A stretch of DNA of 64,000 bases, from the NCBI GenBank assembly GCA_021186555.1, contig JAJKFL010000004.1, forward strand, positions 6,190,001 to 6,254,000, read 5' to 3'. This document shows, piece after piece, positions 1 through 10,627 of the stretch. This stretch comes from Reticulitermes speratus. Its lineage: Eukaryota > Arthropoda > Insecta > Blattodea > Rhinotermitidae. The notes under the pieces were generated by a model. The model saw only the letters and a program-made list of their open reading frames with translations, made no database searches and was not told the DNA's origin. Made by a program: the position numbers and the translations under genes. Each line of letters starts with the position of its first letter. The stretch's first letter is position 1.

Positions 1-1103
1 TTTAGTCTGTCAACTATCGGTTGCCCCTTCCCGTCGGCTCGGCCATCATATTACCGTAGCCCACTCAGCCGACCGCTCACACTGGTGGCAAAGTAGCGGC
101 GGGAAATGACAAAACTTAGTTGTAGAACAAAATAAGGGTCCTGTATATATAAGTATGTCGGGAACGACCAATCAACCCAACAAAATTTCTCAGCCAGAAA
201 AGGGGATGCAAACCCAGAGTCACTGGAATACGCAAGAAGTGTTACTCTTTACACCCCAGAGTTCGGCCCGTTTCAGTTACATACGCGTTTTTAATTAGAT
301 GTGTTTGTTTTTTCTAAGTACCAGTTTCTCGTTATAAGGCAAAGAACTATGAAGGCTGCGGTAGATGTGGCCCTACTAAGGCAGTCAGGCATTTTAAATA
401 ATTTGTGGGACGGTGGATTGCCCTTCAAATTCTTCCTGCAGTATTACGCACACACAGAAATAGTTATACATTATCATTATCAATATCATTATCCCTTTTT
501 GTGCAGCGTTATGCCCCCTCAGGAATGTCGTGTTATCACCAGCATGACGTAATCTGTGCAATATCCTAATTGTACCAGTACATACTCACTTTTGGAATCT
601 CTAAAACACATCCACTACTCTGACAACAAACACACTACGATCAATCCTAGCCTGTATAAGACCACCCGCCAATCAATTACCATGGTTCAATAACGCAACA
701 CCGTTTGACACGCACTTTAGGTCGGTAACATCTAATTTATCTAAAAGTGAGGCCATGCAATTACGTCCCACGGACGGCGACGGACAATACATTCACTTTC
801 ACAAAACGTATTTTCCGAATGCAGACACGCTGCCTGTAAAAGAATCGAATCCTCCCCGTGTCGATATGATGATGATGATGATAAACGTTACACAATTTAA
901 TGACGCTTGCAATAGCTCGTATACGTATCATTGTAGGACGCCTAGGGAACAATAAAATGAACAGAATATGGTAATGGTCGTGACGCAATTGGAGCTACTA
1001 CCATGGAATGTACGTGGTAGGACTGAGCAATACTGCCAAGAACTTCTCGTTAGCCGGGCCCCGAGATTCGAACACGGGGCCACGAATATAGGACGCAAAA
1101 ATT
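1..1103. other. No gene recognised
   Basis: Only short frames without recognisable domains occur here. At about 1054-1080 a reverse-orientation B-box-like sequence (GATTCGAACAC) sits in a GC-rich setting and may be the remnant of a tRNA-derived SINE, but no A box or tail is visible. The first 120 bases are fairly GC-rich, and I see no splice or start signal that would support an exon. Confidence 0.4.
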
Positions 1104-1129
1104 TTGCATATTCGATCTATACGTTCGGT

Positions 1130-1264
1130 GGCAGTGGTTGTTGTTATAGTGGTGGTGGTAGTAGTAGTGTTAGCAGCAGACAGTAGTGGTAGTGCTAGTA
1201 ATTGTGGTAGTTGTGGTAGTAGTGATATTAGTAATAGTGATGGTAGTGTGGTGACAGCACAAGT

Positions 1265-1304
<40 letters not shown>
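1130..1304. repeat. GTR trinucleotide microsatellite
   Basis: An imperfect GTG/GTA/GTT tract resolves into an uninterrupted (AGT)n run of about 13 units at 1266-1304. It opens Ser-rich and Val-rich frames that are composition artefacts rather than genes. Confidence 0.9.
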
Positions 1305-1305
<1 letters not shown>

Positions 1306-2100
1306 TAGTAGATGACCCTTTATGAAGGTGTTTGAGAAGAGGAACTCAGGAAAATATTTGGACCTCAGACAGAGAATGTAAGGGAATCATAACCATTCAT
1401 AACCAAACATTTAGGGCGAAAAATCAAGATGGAAGAAGAGGGTGGGACACGCAGCAGGCAAGTAAAGGTATAAAAATGCGTACAAAATTGTATTCTGAAA
1501 ATGTGAAGGTGTGGTCTCAATCAGGCTCTGCACAAGCACCAGTGACAAGCCTTAATGAGCCTTCTGGCCTCGTATGTGGCGGGTAATTTGAAAACTCAGC
1601 AAACATCAGCGTCCAAAATAGACCATGTTCTGCCCAAAGGCGCAGTTACAGACCAGCAGCAACATACAAAAAGCGAAATTCCCTGCTCTACTTGTGAATC
1701 CTCCAGAGGCATTACCTGTCTGAAATTGTGGGCGGTGCCAAAGACAGGACCACAAGTACACTTGCACAACACGCCGAAGTCAAGACGGCATACCTGAGAT
1801 GTTAATACATACGAATATCGACATCCAACACCAGTTAAATCGAAAGTTCACTACAACCTTCTTCCCAGACTAGAACGGGTAATATTCCGCTACAAAGAGT
1901 CTGAACTGTTTAAGGCACCGTTGTCACGACTACGTGTACCTACATACGTAATGGAAGCGTCTGACAACGGAATGCATATGCAGCAGCCATCGAGTTGAAA
2001 GCTGAAGAACGAAGGAGAAACAATACGACACTGCGACCATTTCATACCGTTTATACCTCACCTGTAGTAACACACTGGTAATGTCGAAAGTGCTGAGGGG
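1305..2100. other. No gene recognised
   Basis: Non-repetitive at this window's scale. Frames of 80-84 codons occur without domains, signal peptides or similarity I can name. No interspersed family of this window is recognisable. Confidence 0.35.
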
Positions 2101-2145
<45 letters not shown>

Positions 2146-2177
2146 ACTACTACACCTACACCACCACCACCACCAAC
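2101..2177. repeat. TAC / CAC trinucleotide microsatellite
   Basis: (TAC)n at 2101-2145 is followed by a short transition and (CAC)n at about 2158-2177. On the minus strand it encodes a poly-Val/Trp frame, which is an artefact. Confidence 0.9.
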
Positions 2178-2332
2178 AGCGCATCTTTCTCTAAAATACA
2201 TCTACCTATGTTCTCATGAAAAATAAACCGTCAAGGTCTCGCACAGAACGTACAGGCTGATGTGCGACTTCAGACAAGCTTGCCGGTTATGTAACCACTG
2301 TCTCCCGGCATTCGCACCGAACGAAAAGGCGT

Positions 2333-2369
2333 TTATTATTATTATTATTATTATTTTATTATTATTATA
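2333..2369. repeat. ATT microsatellite
   Basis: A (ATT)n run with one interrupting T. Similar ATT runs lie at 2926-2949, and AAT runs at the minus-strand SINE_G 3' ends near 11029 and 13365. Confidence 0.9.
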
Positions 2370-2514
2370 CTCGTTATCACCTTCACACAGGGTATTTACA
2401 ATTATATACCTGAAACAAACCATGTTTCTACGGAACATATTGTTGCACCTACTCTGTAGTTACAATTTATGGCACGTGTCGTGTTACTGGCCATGTTGAA
2501 TGCTTTGTACTTTC

Positions 2515-2855
2515 ACATCAGTACTTTCCGAAGTATGTGTGCAGTGCCCAATGTGGTTTTTTCTTCAGTCTTTGATACTGTGCTTTGCCGGTATGTTGAT
2601 CAGATATTTTCTGAATGACTTTGCGACGGTTCCAGTTGCCCCCATTATTACTGTTATCACTTTTGTTTTTACGTTCTACATCGGCAGTATTTCTACTGTA
2701 AGGTCTTTATATTTTAGAATCATCTCGGCTTCCTTCTTAATCACATTTCTCTCTCCTAAAATTGCATCATCTATTAAGATACATTTTCCCTTTCATTATC
2801 ACGGATTATGATGTCCGGTTTATTGTTATGGATGGTTCTGTCGGTTTCCGCTTGT
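2515..2855 (-). pseudogene. Non-LTR retrotransposon C-terminal relic (PDIIIRD domain)
   Basis: Reading the minus strand from about 2855 gives TDRTIHNNKPDIIIRD, then, after stops and frame changes, NVIKKEAEMILKYKDL, a segment ending NVKTKV, and GATGTVAKSFRKYL. I recognise this as the C-terminal region following the reverse transcriptase in many invertebrate retroelements (usual pattern: PDIV.RD, then LIDIAVP, KEAEK, V.P...GA.G). In-frame stops and at least one frameshift near 2540 show it is dead. The D..D pattern recalls a PD-(D/E)XK nuclease fold, which is inference only. The 103-codon hydrophobic plus-strand frame over the same bases is its antisense shadow. No reverse transcriptase domain remains upstream. 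Confidence 0.6.
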
Positions 2856-2925
2856 TGGTTTCATAACATTGTTCTCTTACCTTCATGACTTGTTTCTGAT
2901 TTTGGTACATGCTTACACCATTGTC

Positions 2926-2949
2926 CATTATTATTATTATTATTATTAC
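2926..2949. repeat. ATT microsatellite
   Basis: Short (TTA)n run, eight units, between the LINE relic and a SINE-like segment. Confidence 0.85.
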
Positions 2950-3039
2950 TTTCAAACTACTATCTTTAATGGAGGTGTGTGCGATGTCAAACGAACTGAA
3001 TATGTGGCCAGCAAACACACATTTGAAAAGAACGAATTT

Positions 3040-3245
3040 AAACTGCGATCGAGTGGTTGTAACTAATGCGTCACACACGGGAGGATCTCGGTTCAAATCT
3101 GGACCCAGAGACCGGCTATGATAGGCTTCGTAGTTTTACTCAGTTCCTACATCAACGACCAGAGCGGGAGGCCGACCTCCACATCCTATCCGTTCCATCA
3201 TACATCAGTCGTCCTGCCATCTGACGTTTACATACTATGAGCTAC
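3040..3245 (+). mobile_element. Possible SINE_H copy, diverged
   Basis: A B-box-like GGTTCAAATCT lies at about 3090-3100. Downstream come a gcgggaggccgacctcc-type segment and catcatacatcagtcg, resembling the tails near 31180 and 12868. The A box is weak and no duplication flanks it. It may be another tRNA-derived repeat. Confidence 0.35.
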
Positions 3246-4167
3246 TATTGACGGTGACGTCAAATAAACCACAAATAAATCAGTTGGACAAGAACACTGT
3301 GGCACATAAACACGTTGCAGTTTCCTTCCTTAAAGCCACAATCGCATATACTGTTTTACACACAACAGATTCACAAAGCAGCGGCTTCCTGCCAATCAAA
3401 TGAAAAAACCCCAGTGTTATAAACTCAACATTCCCTGGGCTGCCTACATCCATTCTACTTAATGCTAAAAAGCCCATAAGTAATTAGCGCTTCCTGCGTT
3501 TCTCAGATTATGTAATATATACTGTACATACAATTATTAACTTCTTTAACACTTCAGGTAAAAACAAAAACAATATTTCTCTGAAGCAAAATAACTGTGA
3601 ATACACCCACAGGCAACAAAACAAAAGAACACAGATGTCAGCTTTTTTTTGTTCCGCTACTGTCGCGCACTGCACAGCACCGCAACACTAGCTCCACGGC
3701 TACTGCCTCAGCCAGTCGGCCGCTTCTGATATTAACAGCAAACAACGTCACAGGCAAATAAGCCTAGGAAGTGGGCGACCGCAGGCATTTCCTTCCCCGT
3801 CTGCAGTAACCGTTCCCCACCACCAGACCGGTTACAACCAGGCACAACGTGTGGAGCAATGTAAACCTATCACGCAATTTATACTCTTTGTACGTATTTC
3901 AGCTTATTGACATCCCAGCCAACCAAACAGCACTGAAGACCAAAATTCGGGAAACAATATTTTAATGGGTCAACGACAGGAATACGTGGCACATAATCTC
4001 AGTGACGTGGTTTTAGGCCGTTCACTGTCCCGGTTTAGTCTTGAATAATTTAACTGTTTTGTTTGAAATTAAAGTTTATACAGCGTCGAATGGCACGGTA
4101 AGGATTATGAATCAGCAACAGTCATGGATTTGCTATGAGGCTCCTGTCGCCACTTACAAGGCAGGGG
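3246..4167. other. No gene recognised; GC-rich segment 3640-3860
   Basis: No repeat family of this window is visible. The subsegment 3640-3860 is richer in G+C than its surroundings and seems single-copy here. A first exon or promoter cannot be excluded, but no start, splice donor or coding frame supports one. Confidence 0.3.
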
Positions 4168-4372
4168 GCCGTGGCATGTCTCAGGCGGTTGTCGCTTGCC
4201 TTCTCAATTCGGAGGCCCGAGTTCGAACCCAGGCCAGTCCATGTGGGATTTGTAATGGACCAAGTGGCAATGGGACAGGTTCTTCCCCGAGTACTTCTGT
4301 TTTCTCCTGTCAGTATCTTTCCAACAATGCTCCATACTCATTCAATCATCATCCACCACGCCATGTAACCTT
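4168..4372 (+). mobile_element. SINE_A (tRNA-Glu-like head), diverged, 3' truncated
   Basis: It starts at GCCGTGGCATG, with an A-box-like TGTCTCAGGCGG and B box GAGTTCGAACCC. The family body follows (CCATGTGGGATTTG, then TGGGACAGG, then CCTGTCAGTATC). The usual 3' module (AAGGCTGCGGTGCGTCCG) is missing. The 168- and 77-codon frames over it are read-through artefacts. Confidence 0.85.
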
Positions 4373-4794
4373 AAAAACTGACAGCATCGTTAACATACTT
4401 AAAATTACAAGGCAGGATGTTGGCAAGCACACAAGGACACAAACTAAAGCCAGGACAGCCTATAACCCGGTCATGACTCGAAACAGGTACCTTCCGAATG
4501 GCAGTCATTCGCGATACCGCTGTGTCGACCTGCTCGACAGCATTTAATCCTTTCCCACAAACCTCCAAGTTTCCATAGAAGCCATTCCATGGCGCCACAA
4601 TCTTAGAACAATGAAACGTGGACATTTTTAATCGTTAACGCAACAAAATGTATGAACTGATATTAATGTGGTTGTCTCCCACACACTTTTTCTCCGTCAA
4701 ACGCGCTAAAAGAGATATTCATATAACAATGACTTCTTTCTGTGGAGCACAGCCCAACCGGCCTAGGCGCTCATTGTTCAGATTTATAAATTAC

Positions 4795-5181
4795 CACATA
4801 AGACACACACACTCGGTAGGATCTCTGAAGAAGGATCAGCTCGTCGCAGAGGCGCTACCCACACAACGCACAACAAACAACAGACCAACACCTGCCCTCA
4901 GCGGGATTTTTTTTAACTTATTCCTGGGGTTTCCCCTTTGATCCATTTTTTTCTGTATTAGTCCTTTCGTCCTTCATGTCTCTTACGGCCACAACCGTCT
5001 TTTTACAACACAACACAAAACACCATGCCCCCGGTGGGATTCGAACCCACGATCCCAGTAAGCGAGCGCACACACAGACCAACCCTTAGACGCCGCCACT
5101 GGGATCGGCACCGAACCCGCGATACCAGCTATCGAGAGGCCGCAAACCTACTCCTTAAACCACACGACCACTGGGATCACA
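4795..5181 (-). mobile_element. SINE_B1 (tRNA-Leu-like head) split by a nested SINE
   Basis: The minus-strand tail is at 4795-4907 (CTCGGTAGGATCTC, CAGCTCGTCGCAGAGG) and the head at 5110-5181 (CGACCACTGGGATCAC at its 5' end). Each half lacks what the other supplies: the tail breaks at GCGGGAT within the B-box region and the head resumes at CCGAACCC. The intervening 200 bp are a complete SINE_B2, so a nested insertion explains the two head-like blocks better than a dimeric SINE does. The head is quite diverged. Confidence 0.7.
4908..5109 (-). mobile_element. SINE_B2 nested in SINE_B1
   Basis: The Leu-like head (B box GGTTCGAATCCC on the minus strand; the usual GGCCG..CGGTCTAAGG region is eroded) joins a tail unlike SINE_B1: TTTTGTGTTGTGTTG, GACATGAAGGACGAAAGGA, GGATCAAAGGGG, then poly-A (plus-strand T run 4907-4914). 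A second copy with the same tail lies at 59847-60060. It looks younger than the SINE_B1 it interrupts. Confidence 0.8.
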
Positions 5182-5613
5182 ACAGACTTGCTGTTAGAAA
5201 ATTCGATGAAGTGCACAAAATGAGGCAAAACTCCAGTACAAAATCAGTAAATCCATTCAGGGATGACAGCGAGTCACATGAAAAGGGGCCACATCCTACA
5301 CCAGTGGCTGTAGTAGACTCACCAGGCCGTGGCGCCCGTCCAATGCAGTATCAATAAGACGCCCAGTGTTTCACATTAAGTTACTTCAGTCTGTCTAACT
5401 TACTGTCATGGTGCCAATTAGAAATTGAGTGTGATCACAGCATCCACTTACCTGAAATCAAAACAAAACACAAAATTATGAACTGTACTAAACAAGCTAC
5501 AGGGTGTTGATCGGCTAAGAATACTTTGCACATCCTGTAGCTTACAACAGTTGTATAAACATCTCGCCTCCATCCCGAGCTAGTCTCACCAAATTCTGTG
5601 ACCATTAATAGCA
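5182..5613. other. No gene; small hairpin 5495-5544
   Basis: AAGCTACAGGGTGT at 5495-5508 is complementary, with two mismatches, to 5531-5544. It could be a very short MITE or chance. The rest is unassigned. Confidence 0.35.
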
Positions 5614-6142
5614 AAAAACAAGACAGGAAATATACGTATAACGTAACACTGAGGCGCGTTCGGATCTTCGCATTCTGGAGCCTTGTCAGATGGTCATACT
5701 CTCTAATCCACAGTGGCCAGACCTTTTGTTACTTTTCGCAATTGTGCACATATCTCAGAATGTTACTATTATGAGTGTTAGTATTTTTTGCAGTTATTTG
5801 TATTCTACGCTGATTTTCTTAAACGTATCTTTCATAGGCAACCTCGAATCTCCTTGCGATTGACAAATAATTTAGATTACTGTCGATTACTATCAATCAG
5901 TATCGATTATCGATTACTATCGAAAACAAAGTTGACATATACAGAGATTTTCGTGTAAAGTGCCTGTTATTTTTGTCCGATTGTAACCAAATTTAAATTA
6001 TCTCGGTAGGCTTTAGTAAAACCCGTTAATACACAATTTCACGAACATACGTCCAGCTGTAGCCGACTTGTTCCATGCGGACGGACGGACAGACATGACG
6101 AAGCTCATAGTCGCTTTTCGCAACTACGCTAAAGCGCCTAAA
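5614..6142 (+). mobile_element. Family C repeat, interrupted copy
   Basis: The 5' end (aaacaagacagg, then cgtaacactgaggcgcgttcgg) is at 5614-5671. The 3' third (GTAAAGTGCCTGTTATT, GCGGACGGACGGACAGACATG, GTCGCTTTTCGCAACT, AAAGCGCCTAAAA) is at 5930-6142. The sequence between (5672-5929) does not match other copies and is either replaced or highly diverged. Confidence 0.7.
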
Positions 6143-7081
6143 AAGTGTAGCTACGATTATATTATATGCCCATACTTAACTATGCTGTCTCAACTACACA
6201 GCAGCGAATGGTACGCTGAATATGAATAATGAGTGAGAACAGCGAAGGGACAGTAGGCTAGTATTACGACTTTCGCCTGGGTGAACTGAAGAAAAGCATG
6301 AAAAGCTCTCGATCAGGCAGTAGTCGACTGAGATTCGAACGGCATTAACTTCCGAATACAAGTTACCGTTATTCCAATGTCCAGTCCTCTGACTTCTGCC
6401 TCAGTGCTGACTTACAGTCGTCCACCGTAAAACATCGACCAGTGACATTTTTGGTTCTCACGTCTGTAAATTTGTACATCACTACAGATGGCAGCATTTT
6501 CAACAGCAAGTAATGTCCTTTAATCGAAAGAATGCAGCTGACCTCCACAGCGTGAGGAAAATCCTTTAATATTCGCAAAGATGGTCGGGGGACAACACAT
6601 AGATCCTGTCAAAAATATGAGTTTCTGTCACTGCATGATCTTCTTTCCACTGGTTGCCATTTGTTACGTGTTTCGTTTATAACAAGCCTAAAGCCAAATT
6701 TATGCACAGCTCTAACCACACAGAACAGCACAGAAAAAAAAATTGCATTATGTTACACGTATAAAATGCGCCTGCAATTCAGTCCATGTATCTATAACTG
6801 GAATACACCGGTTACTGGTCACATGCAAAGGACGCTCGGCTTTCCCCAGCGCAAACTACTACCAAGGTCAACTGCAAGCTACACAGTCACTATCTGCAGC
6901 TTTCATACCCAACCACTTGAAGCCCGAAATTCAGGTAAATAATGATTTAAAGTATGCAGCAGCTGCCTCACTGTCTACATCACAAAGGAAATCGGTTGGT
7001 GCTTCTTAGGGACATAATAGCTGTTCGTACTCCGAACCATGCGGAATCCATGAATACGCTCGGTGCGTAAAAATTTTAGTC
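6143..7081. other. No gene recognised
   Basis: At about 6330-6350 a reverse B-box-like GATTCGAACGGC suggests an eroded tRNA-derived repeat on the minus strand. Frames of 69-93 codons have no recognisable features. Confidence 0.35.
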
Positions 7082-7607
7082 TTTTTAGGGCTTCCGCAAA
7101 ATTGCAAAAAGCGAATATTAGCTTCGTCATGTCTGTCTGTCTGTCTGTCTGTCTGTCCGCCCATCCGTCCGTCGCATGCAACAACTCGGCTCCCACAGAA
7201 CGGAGTTTCATGAAATTTGATATTTTTGTACTTTTCGAAATTCTTTCAAGAAAATGAAAGTTTGATTAAACTTTGACAAAAACAACGGGTAATATCTCGC
7301 TCAATTCCTCTTAGAATGAGAAATATTTCAGAAAAAATTGTAGAGAAAATTAAAATACAATTTTATGTTCAATAACTTTTTTTTTTTTGAAAATAGTGCC
7401 GTTTATGAGACAATGTGGAAAAATCTTGTAAGCCGGACATGCCACAGATGACAATATAATACAGCGCATGCGCTTTGCATTCTGAATAACTAAGGCTACA
7501 GACACACACTCAGAATATATGTAATACTTATTGCTTTTCCACGGCAACAATGGTTACGCGAACGCGCCTCAATGTTACGTTATGCGTACATTGTCTGTCT
7601 TGTTTAA
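7082..7607 (-). mobile_element. Family C repeat, nearly full length
   Basis: One of the more complete copies. On the plus strand it runs from tttttagggcttccgcaaaa through a (TGTC)n run at about 7128-7157, GTCCGTCGCATGCAACAA, ATTCCTCTTAGAATGAGAAA and GTGCCGTTTATGAGACAA to GCGAACGCGCCTCAATG and tgtctgtcttgttta. It encodes no intact protein, though frames reading ...FMKFDI... recur in several copies. I cannot assign it to a class: no tRNA head, no poly-A, and inverted AGGCGCGTTCGC-type motifs near both ends. Confidence 0.8.
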
Positions 7608-7888
7608 TGTTTAAACTGTTGTAACACGTGGCCAGTAATCACTGTGTCCTAAATTAAATATCAAATAAAAACACTCGCCTGGCGTTTAAAGAAACTACTG
7701 GGCATGTGGCTACAGTGCTTCTGTACAGACTGTATCTGCCGCAATGCTACTTTCAGCTGGTAATTAAACAGGCAGTTGAAATGCAGACAGCTGGTAAGGT
7801 CCATGTCACTGAGTCACTGAGTACAGTCATATTCCGTAATTAATGCGGAACAGGCCTCAAGAACTACGAACATAATACTACATATGTT

Positions 7889-8146
7889 TTCTTTATGGCT
7901 CGACAGCCTTATATGGGCCTGGGCCTCCTCGTTTCGTCGAGGTTTCATGGTCACACATTTGAGACACACCACATTCGGTAGGACTCCTCTGGACGAGGGA
8001 CCAGCTCGTCGCAGAGACCTCTACCTGACAACACACAACACTCACAACAGACAGACATCCATGCCCCGGTGGGATTCGAAACCACGATCCTAGTAAGCGA
8101 GCGGCCGAAGACCCACGCCTTAGACCGCACGGCCACTCGGATCGGC
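7889..8146 (-). mobile_element. SINE_B1, full length, perfect target duplication
   Basis: The minus-strand tRNA-Leu-like head starts at 8146; the head (CTAAGGCGTGGGTCTTCGG) and B box GGTTTCGAATCCC are visible. The tail (GGTAGAGGTCTCTGCGACG, GTCGAGCCATAAAG) ends near 7890. ACTACATATGTT at 7877-7888 is repeated exactly at 8147-8158, a 12-bp TSD typical of LINE-driven retrotransposition. The 3' tail resembles that of SINE_G. Confidence 0.92.
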
Positions 8147-8387
8147 ACTACATATGTTACATGACATAAATGTAAAATGGAGAAAACTATACGCTGAGGA
8201 GCTTCATAAGGTGCAGTCTGCCACTAAGTCATGAGATACACAAAACGTCTATCAGACATATGTGATACGAACACTGCATACACAATTTCAGTTGAAATAC
8301 CTTACGGGAACAAACAGCACGGAAGAATGTAGCCTAAATGTACAAATAACGACGGAACATGTATCATTTAAAGAAGCCATAACAACT

Positions 8388-8530
8388 AGGATAGGGACAG
8401 GTGGCGGGCTCTTGTGAGTGCGGTAATGAACCTTCGGGTTCCATAAAACGCGGGGAATTTCTTGACTAGCTGACGACCTGTTAGCTTCTCAAGAAGGACT
8501 CTGCTCCATGGAGTTAATTAGTTAGTAACA
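8388..8530 (+). mobile_element. RTE-like LINE 3' end
   Basis: GATAGGGACAGGTGGCGGGC corresponds to the ...DRDRWRAL... end of the ORF. Then come GTAATGAACCTTCGG, CCATAAAACGCGGGGAATTT and the 3' untranslated signature TTGACTAGCTGA ... GGACTCTGCTCCATGGAGT. The same end recurs at 14636 (minus), 25845 and 55930. Only the 3' end is present, as expected for 5'-truncated LINE insertions. Confidence 0.7.
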
Positions 8531-9504
8531 ACTAGACGACCGTCCAGGCAAATGATACCAGAGGACAATAAATTTCGGTGAACCTCAAAGGAATGACGAG
8601 GGAACATCCGTGGCCTACACCAAGTTACTATAAGGCATGTGCCTGGAGGGACTGATGACAAGTAGAATCATGCAACAACACAGTCCGTGTTACGGCCAAC
8701 GTACCCTTTGAGCAAACGTGGCAGTATCTAGATTTAGATGGAAGGTTAGGCTGTAGACAAGATTACAGTAGTTCAAGGCAAGGTCCAGCGGCCACCTTTT
8801 GTTAAAAACATAGTGGAACTTCCGGTTCCTTAAAAAGCAGGGTATTTCTTGAGTAACCGAGAGACAGAATGGAGTAGCCAGATAGCACTGCGCCATAACG
8901 ACTGCCCGGAGAGCAACCTAGCGACAAAAAAAAATCCCTTTCATCATGGGGTGGCCAGGGAACACCACGCCATTACAACTGCAGGCAGAGAAACCGATCG
9001 CCAGGGTTCGAAGCTGATTACTCACGCCATCGAATACCCAGGTTAAGAATAAGTGGAGCTATATCTCCGCTCTACCATATGCCTCTACGGCGTGCAGAGG
9101 GACTACTTTAACTTTGACCTTTATCCCTGTTACTTATTACAAAAATAGAATTTAATCCGCCATACACTGAGTAGCGAAATCCGCCACTGAAAGCCGTGAC
9201 CTTGCCGAGGAGCGTTGTTCCACAAACACGTCATTGCATATATCATAAGGACAAGCAGCTTCACATGTGAGGTGAGTGGACTACCGGTACACGTCACGGG
9301 TCTCATTTCATAAACAGCAAATCAGCTTATGTAACATTCGTATAGGGTACACCTTTGCAGTAACAGCTGCCTTTAATGGAATACAACTGTCTACATTTTT
9401 CTTGTTCCCAGCACACATATATGCTGAAGCCTTTCAAGCATGCTTTAACCCTATCAGCACTGTGCAAGACATACAGTGCTAACACAATAGCTTTCAGTAG
9501 GCAC
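8531..9504. other. No gene; possible old LINE and SINE tails
   Basis: 8820-8862 (GGTTCCTTAAAAAGCAGG, then ggtatttcttgag) weakly resembles the RTE-like LINE 3' end. 9040-9125 (CAGGTTAAGAATAAGTGGAG, ctatatctccgctc, then actttgaccttta) resembles a SINE_E tail. Both are too diverged to bound. The rest is unassigned. Confidence 0.3.
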
Positions 9505-9550
9505 GTTCGCCTGATGATGGCAGCTTCTACGGAAACATGTTGCGAATTGG
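9505..9550 (+). ncRNA. Hammerhead-like motif, degenerate
   Basis: CTGATGATGGCAGC ... GGAAACATGTTG keeps the CUGAUGA and GAAAC signatures in the right order, but no convincing helix I and only a weak helix II. It is probably a relic of a Penelope-like terminal region. Confidence 0.35.
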
Positions 9551-9612
9551 TGATGTAAAATAACATCCAAGTATTTGATGTCCGACGGAAACATTTAGGG
9601 AAGTGCTTGTAC

Positions 9613-9932
9613 CAGGGGAGACCAAACCGTGGCTCGCGAGCCACATGCGACTCTTTGACATATCACGTATAACGTGCGGCTCGCGGAAATATGTTGGCTG
9701 AGCTCCTTTTTGCATTACAATTCATATAAAAGGTAAATAAAAAATGTTCAAGCTTTATAACTATGAGAATCCACTAGATTAGAACGTAAGTTTAATGTTC
9801 ATGATTTTTGTAACAAAAGTGTCCATGTAACAGTAAAAACGTGTGTGTAATATTTGTTCATGTCTTGCGGCTCTCAAACATTTGAAGTTTATCGTATGTG
9901 GCTCTTACGTTAAGCAAGTTTGGCCACCCCTG
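9613..9932. mobile_element. hAT-type MITE
   Basis: It begins CAGGGGAGACCAAACCGTGG and ends GTTTGGCCACCCCTG, giving imperfect terminal inverted repeats (TIRs) of about 16-20 bp of the CAGGGG..CCAAAC type known from hAT elements. It contains repeated GGCTC(G/T)..G phrases near both ends and no transposase. The flanking octamers GCTTGTAC (9605-9612) and GTATATAC (9933-9940) agree at 5 of 8 positions, compatible with an old 8-bp duplication. Confidence 0.7.
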
Positions 9933-10440
9933 GTATATACACACAACATGACACTAAAACACACAAAACATATCCTTCACATAGTAACATAAAGCCCTCT
10001 ACACCTACCAGTAGACGAGGTTCGACTAAGTGAAGTGAAGCAATAACACAAAAGTAAAATTTACCCTGTCCTTCATTAAGCAACACACAATGGCGGCGTA
10101 AGCGAGAGTGGAGTTACAGCGCCACGCATTCCTAACACTGGCACACTGGATGAAGGTAAGCAGTGAGTTGCACGCCCAGGCAGCTTTATCACAAGGAGGG
10201 TTACCCTTGCCGATTCAATAGGTGGGCCCCAAAGCCGGTCTGGACGCTTAGGGAAACAGGAAAATTGAACAACCGTTCGTTCGTCGTTCAGCCAAGTTCA
10301 CTATACTAACCTATACCAGCTCTAGTATAGTGGCATATTCTAGTAAACGTTCTGAGTTCATCGAAGTATAACTGGAAATACGAGTCCACATGCAAAGTGA
10401 CAGCGTGGTTTGTAAAATAAACCTTAACGTAATCAAAATA
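9933..10440. other. No gene recognised
   Basis: Unique-looking within the window. CACAATGGCGGCGTAAG at about 10087 looks like a start codon in good context but hits a stop after three codons. No repeat family is visible. Confidence 0.35.
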
Positions 10441-10625
10441 CAGTTAACCCCGGTTATAACGACATCGGTTTATGCGACACCTCCTCTATAGCGTCAGATA
10501 TTCTGTGGTACTAGTTAATTCGTCGCTATTAACCATAACATCATTCCCCTCGGTTATAATAACACTCGTTTATAACGACATAAAATATTCAGTCCCTTTC
10601 ATGACGTTATAACCGAGTTAGACTG
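10441..10625. mobile_element. Pogo/Tigger-like MITE, 185 bp
   Basis: The left end CAGTTAACCCCGGTTATAAC and right end GTTATAACCGAGTTAGACTG are about 24-bp TIRs. TA dinucleotides flank at 10439-10440 and 10626-10627, the target duplication of Tc1/mariner/pogo elements. It is noncoding, so it must have moved with a transposase supplied in trans. A second copy is at 14972-15157. Confidence 0.85.
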
Positions 10626-10627
10626 TA

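Noticed and set aside
2500..2811. Hydrophobic 103-codon frame resembling a membrane protein
   Set aside because: Exactly antisense to the recognisable LINE C-terminal relic on the minus strand.
4041..4547. 168-codon plus-strand frame
   Set aside because: Runs through the diverged SINE_A at 4168-4372; the flanking parts have no recognisable protein features.
5090..5181. Dimeric tRNA-headed SINE
   Set aside because: The second head is the displaced 5' part of the SINE_B1 that surrounds a nested SINE_B2.
7128..7157. Independent TGTC microsatellite
   Set aside because: It is the expanded GACAGACA block within family C, so it is annotated as part of that element.
10087..10110. Start codon in good context (CACAATGGCGGCG)
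   Set aside because: An in-frame stop follows after three codons.
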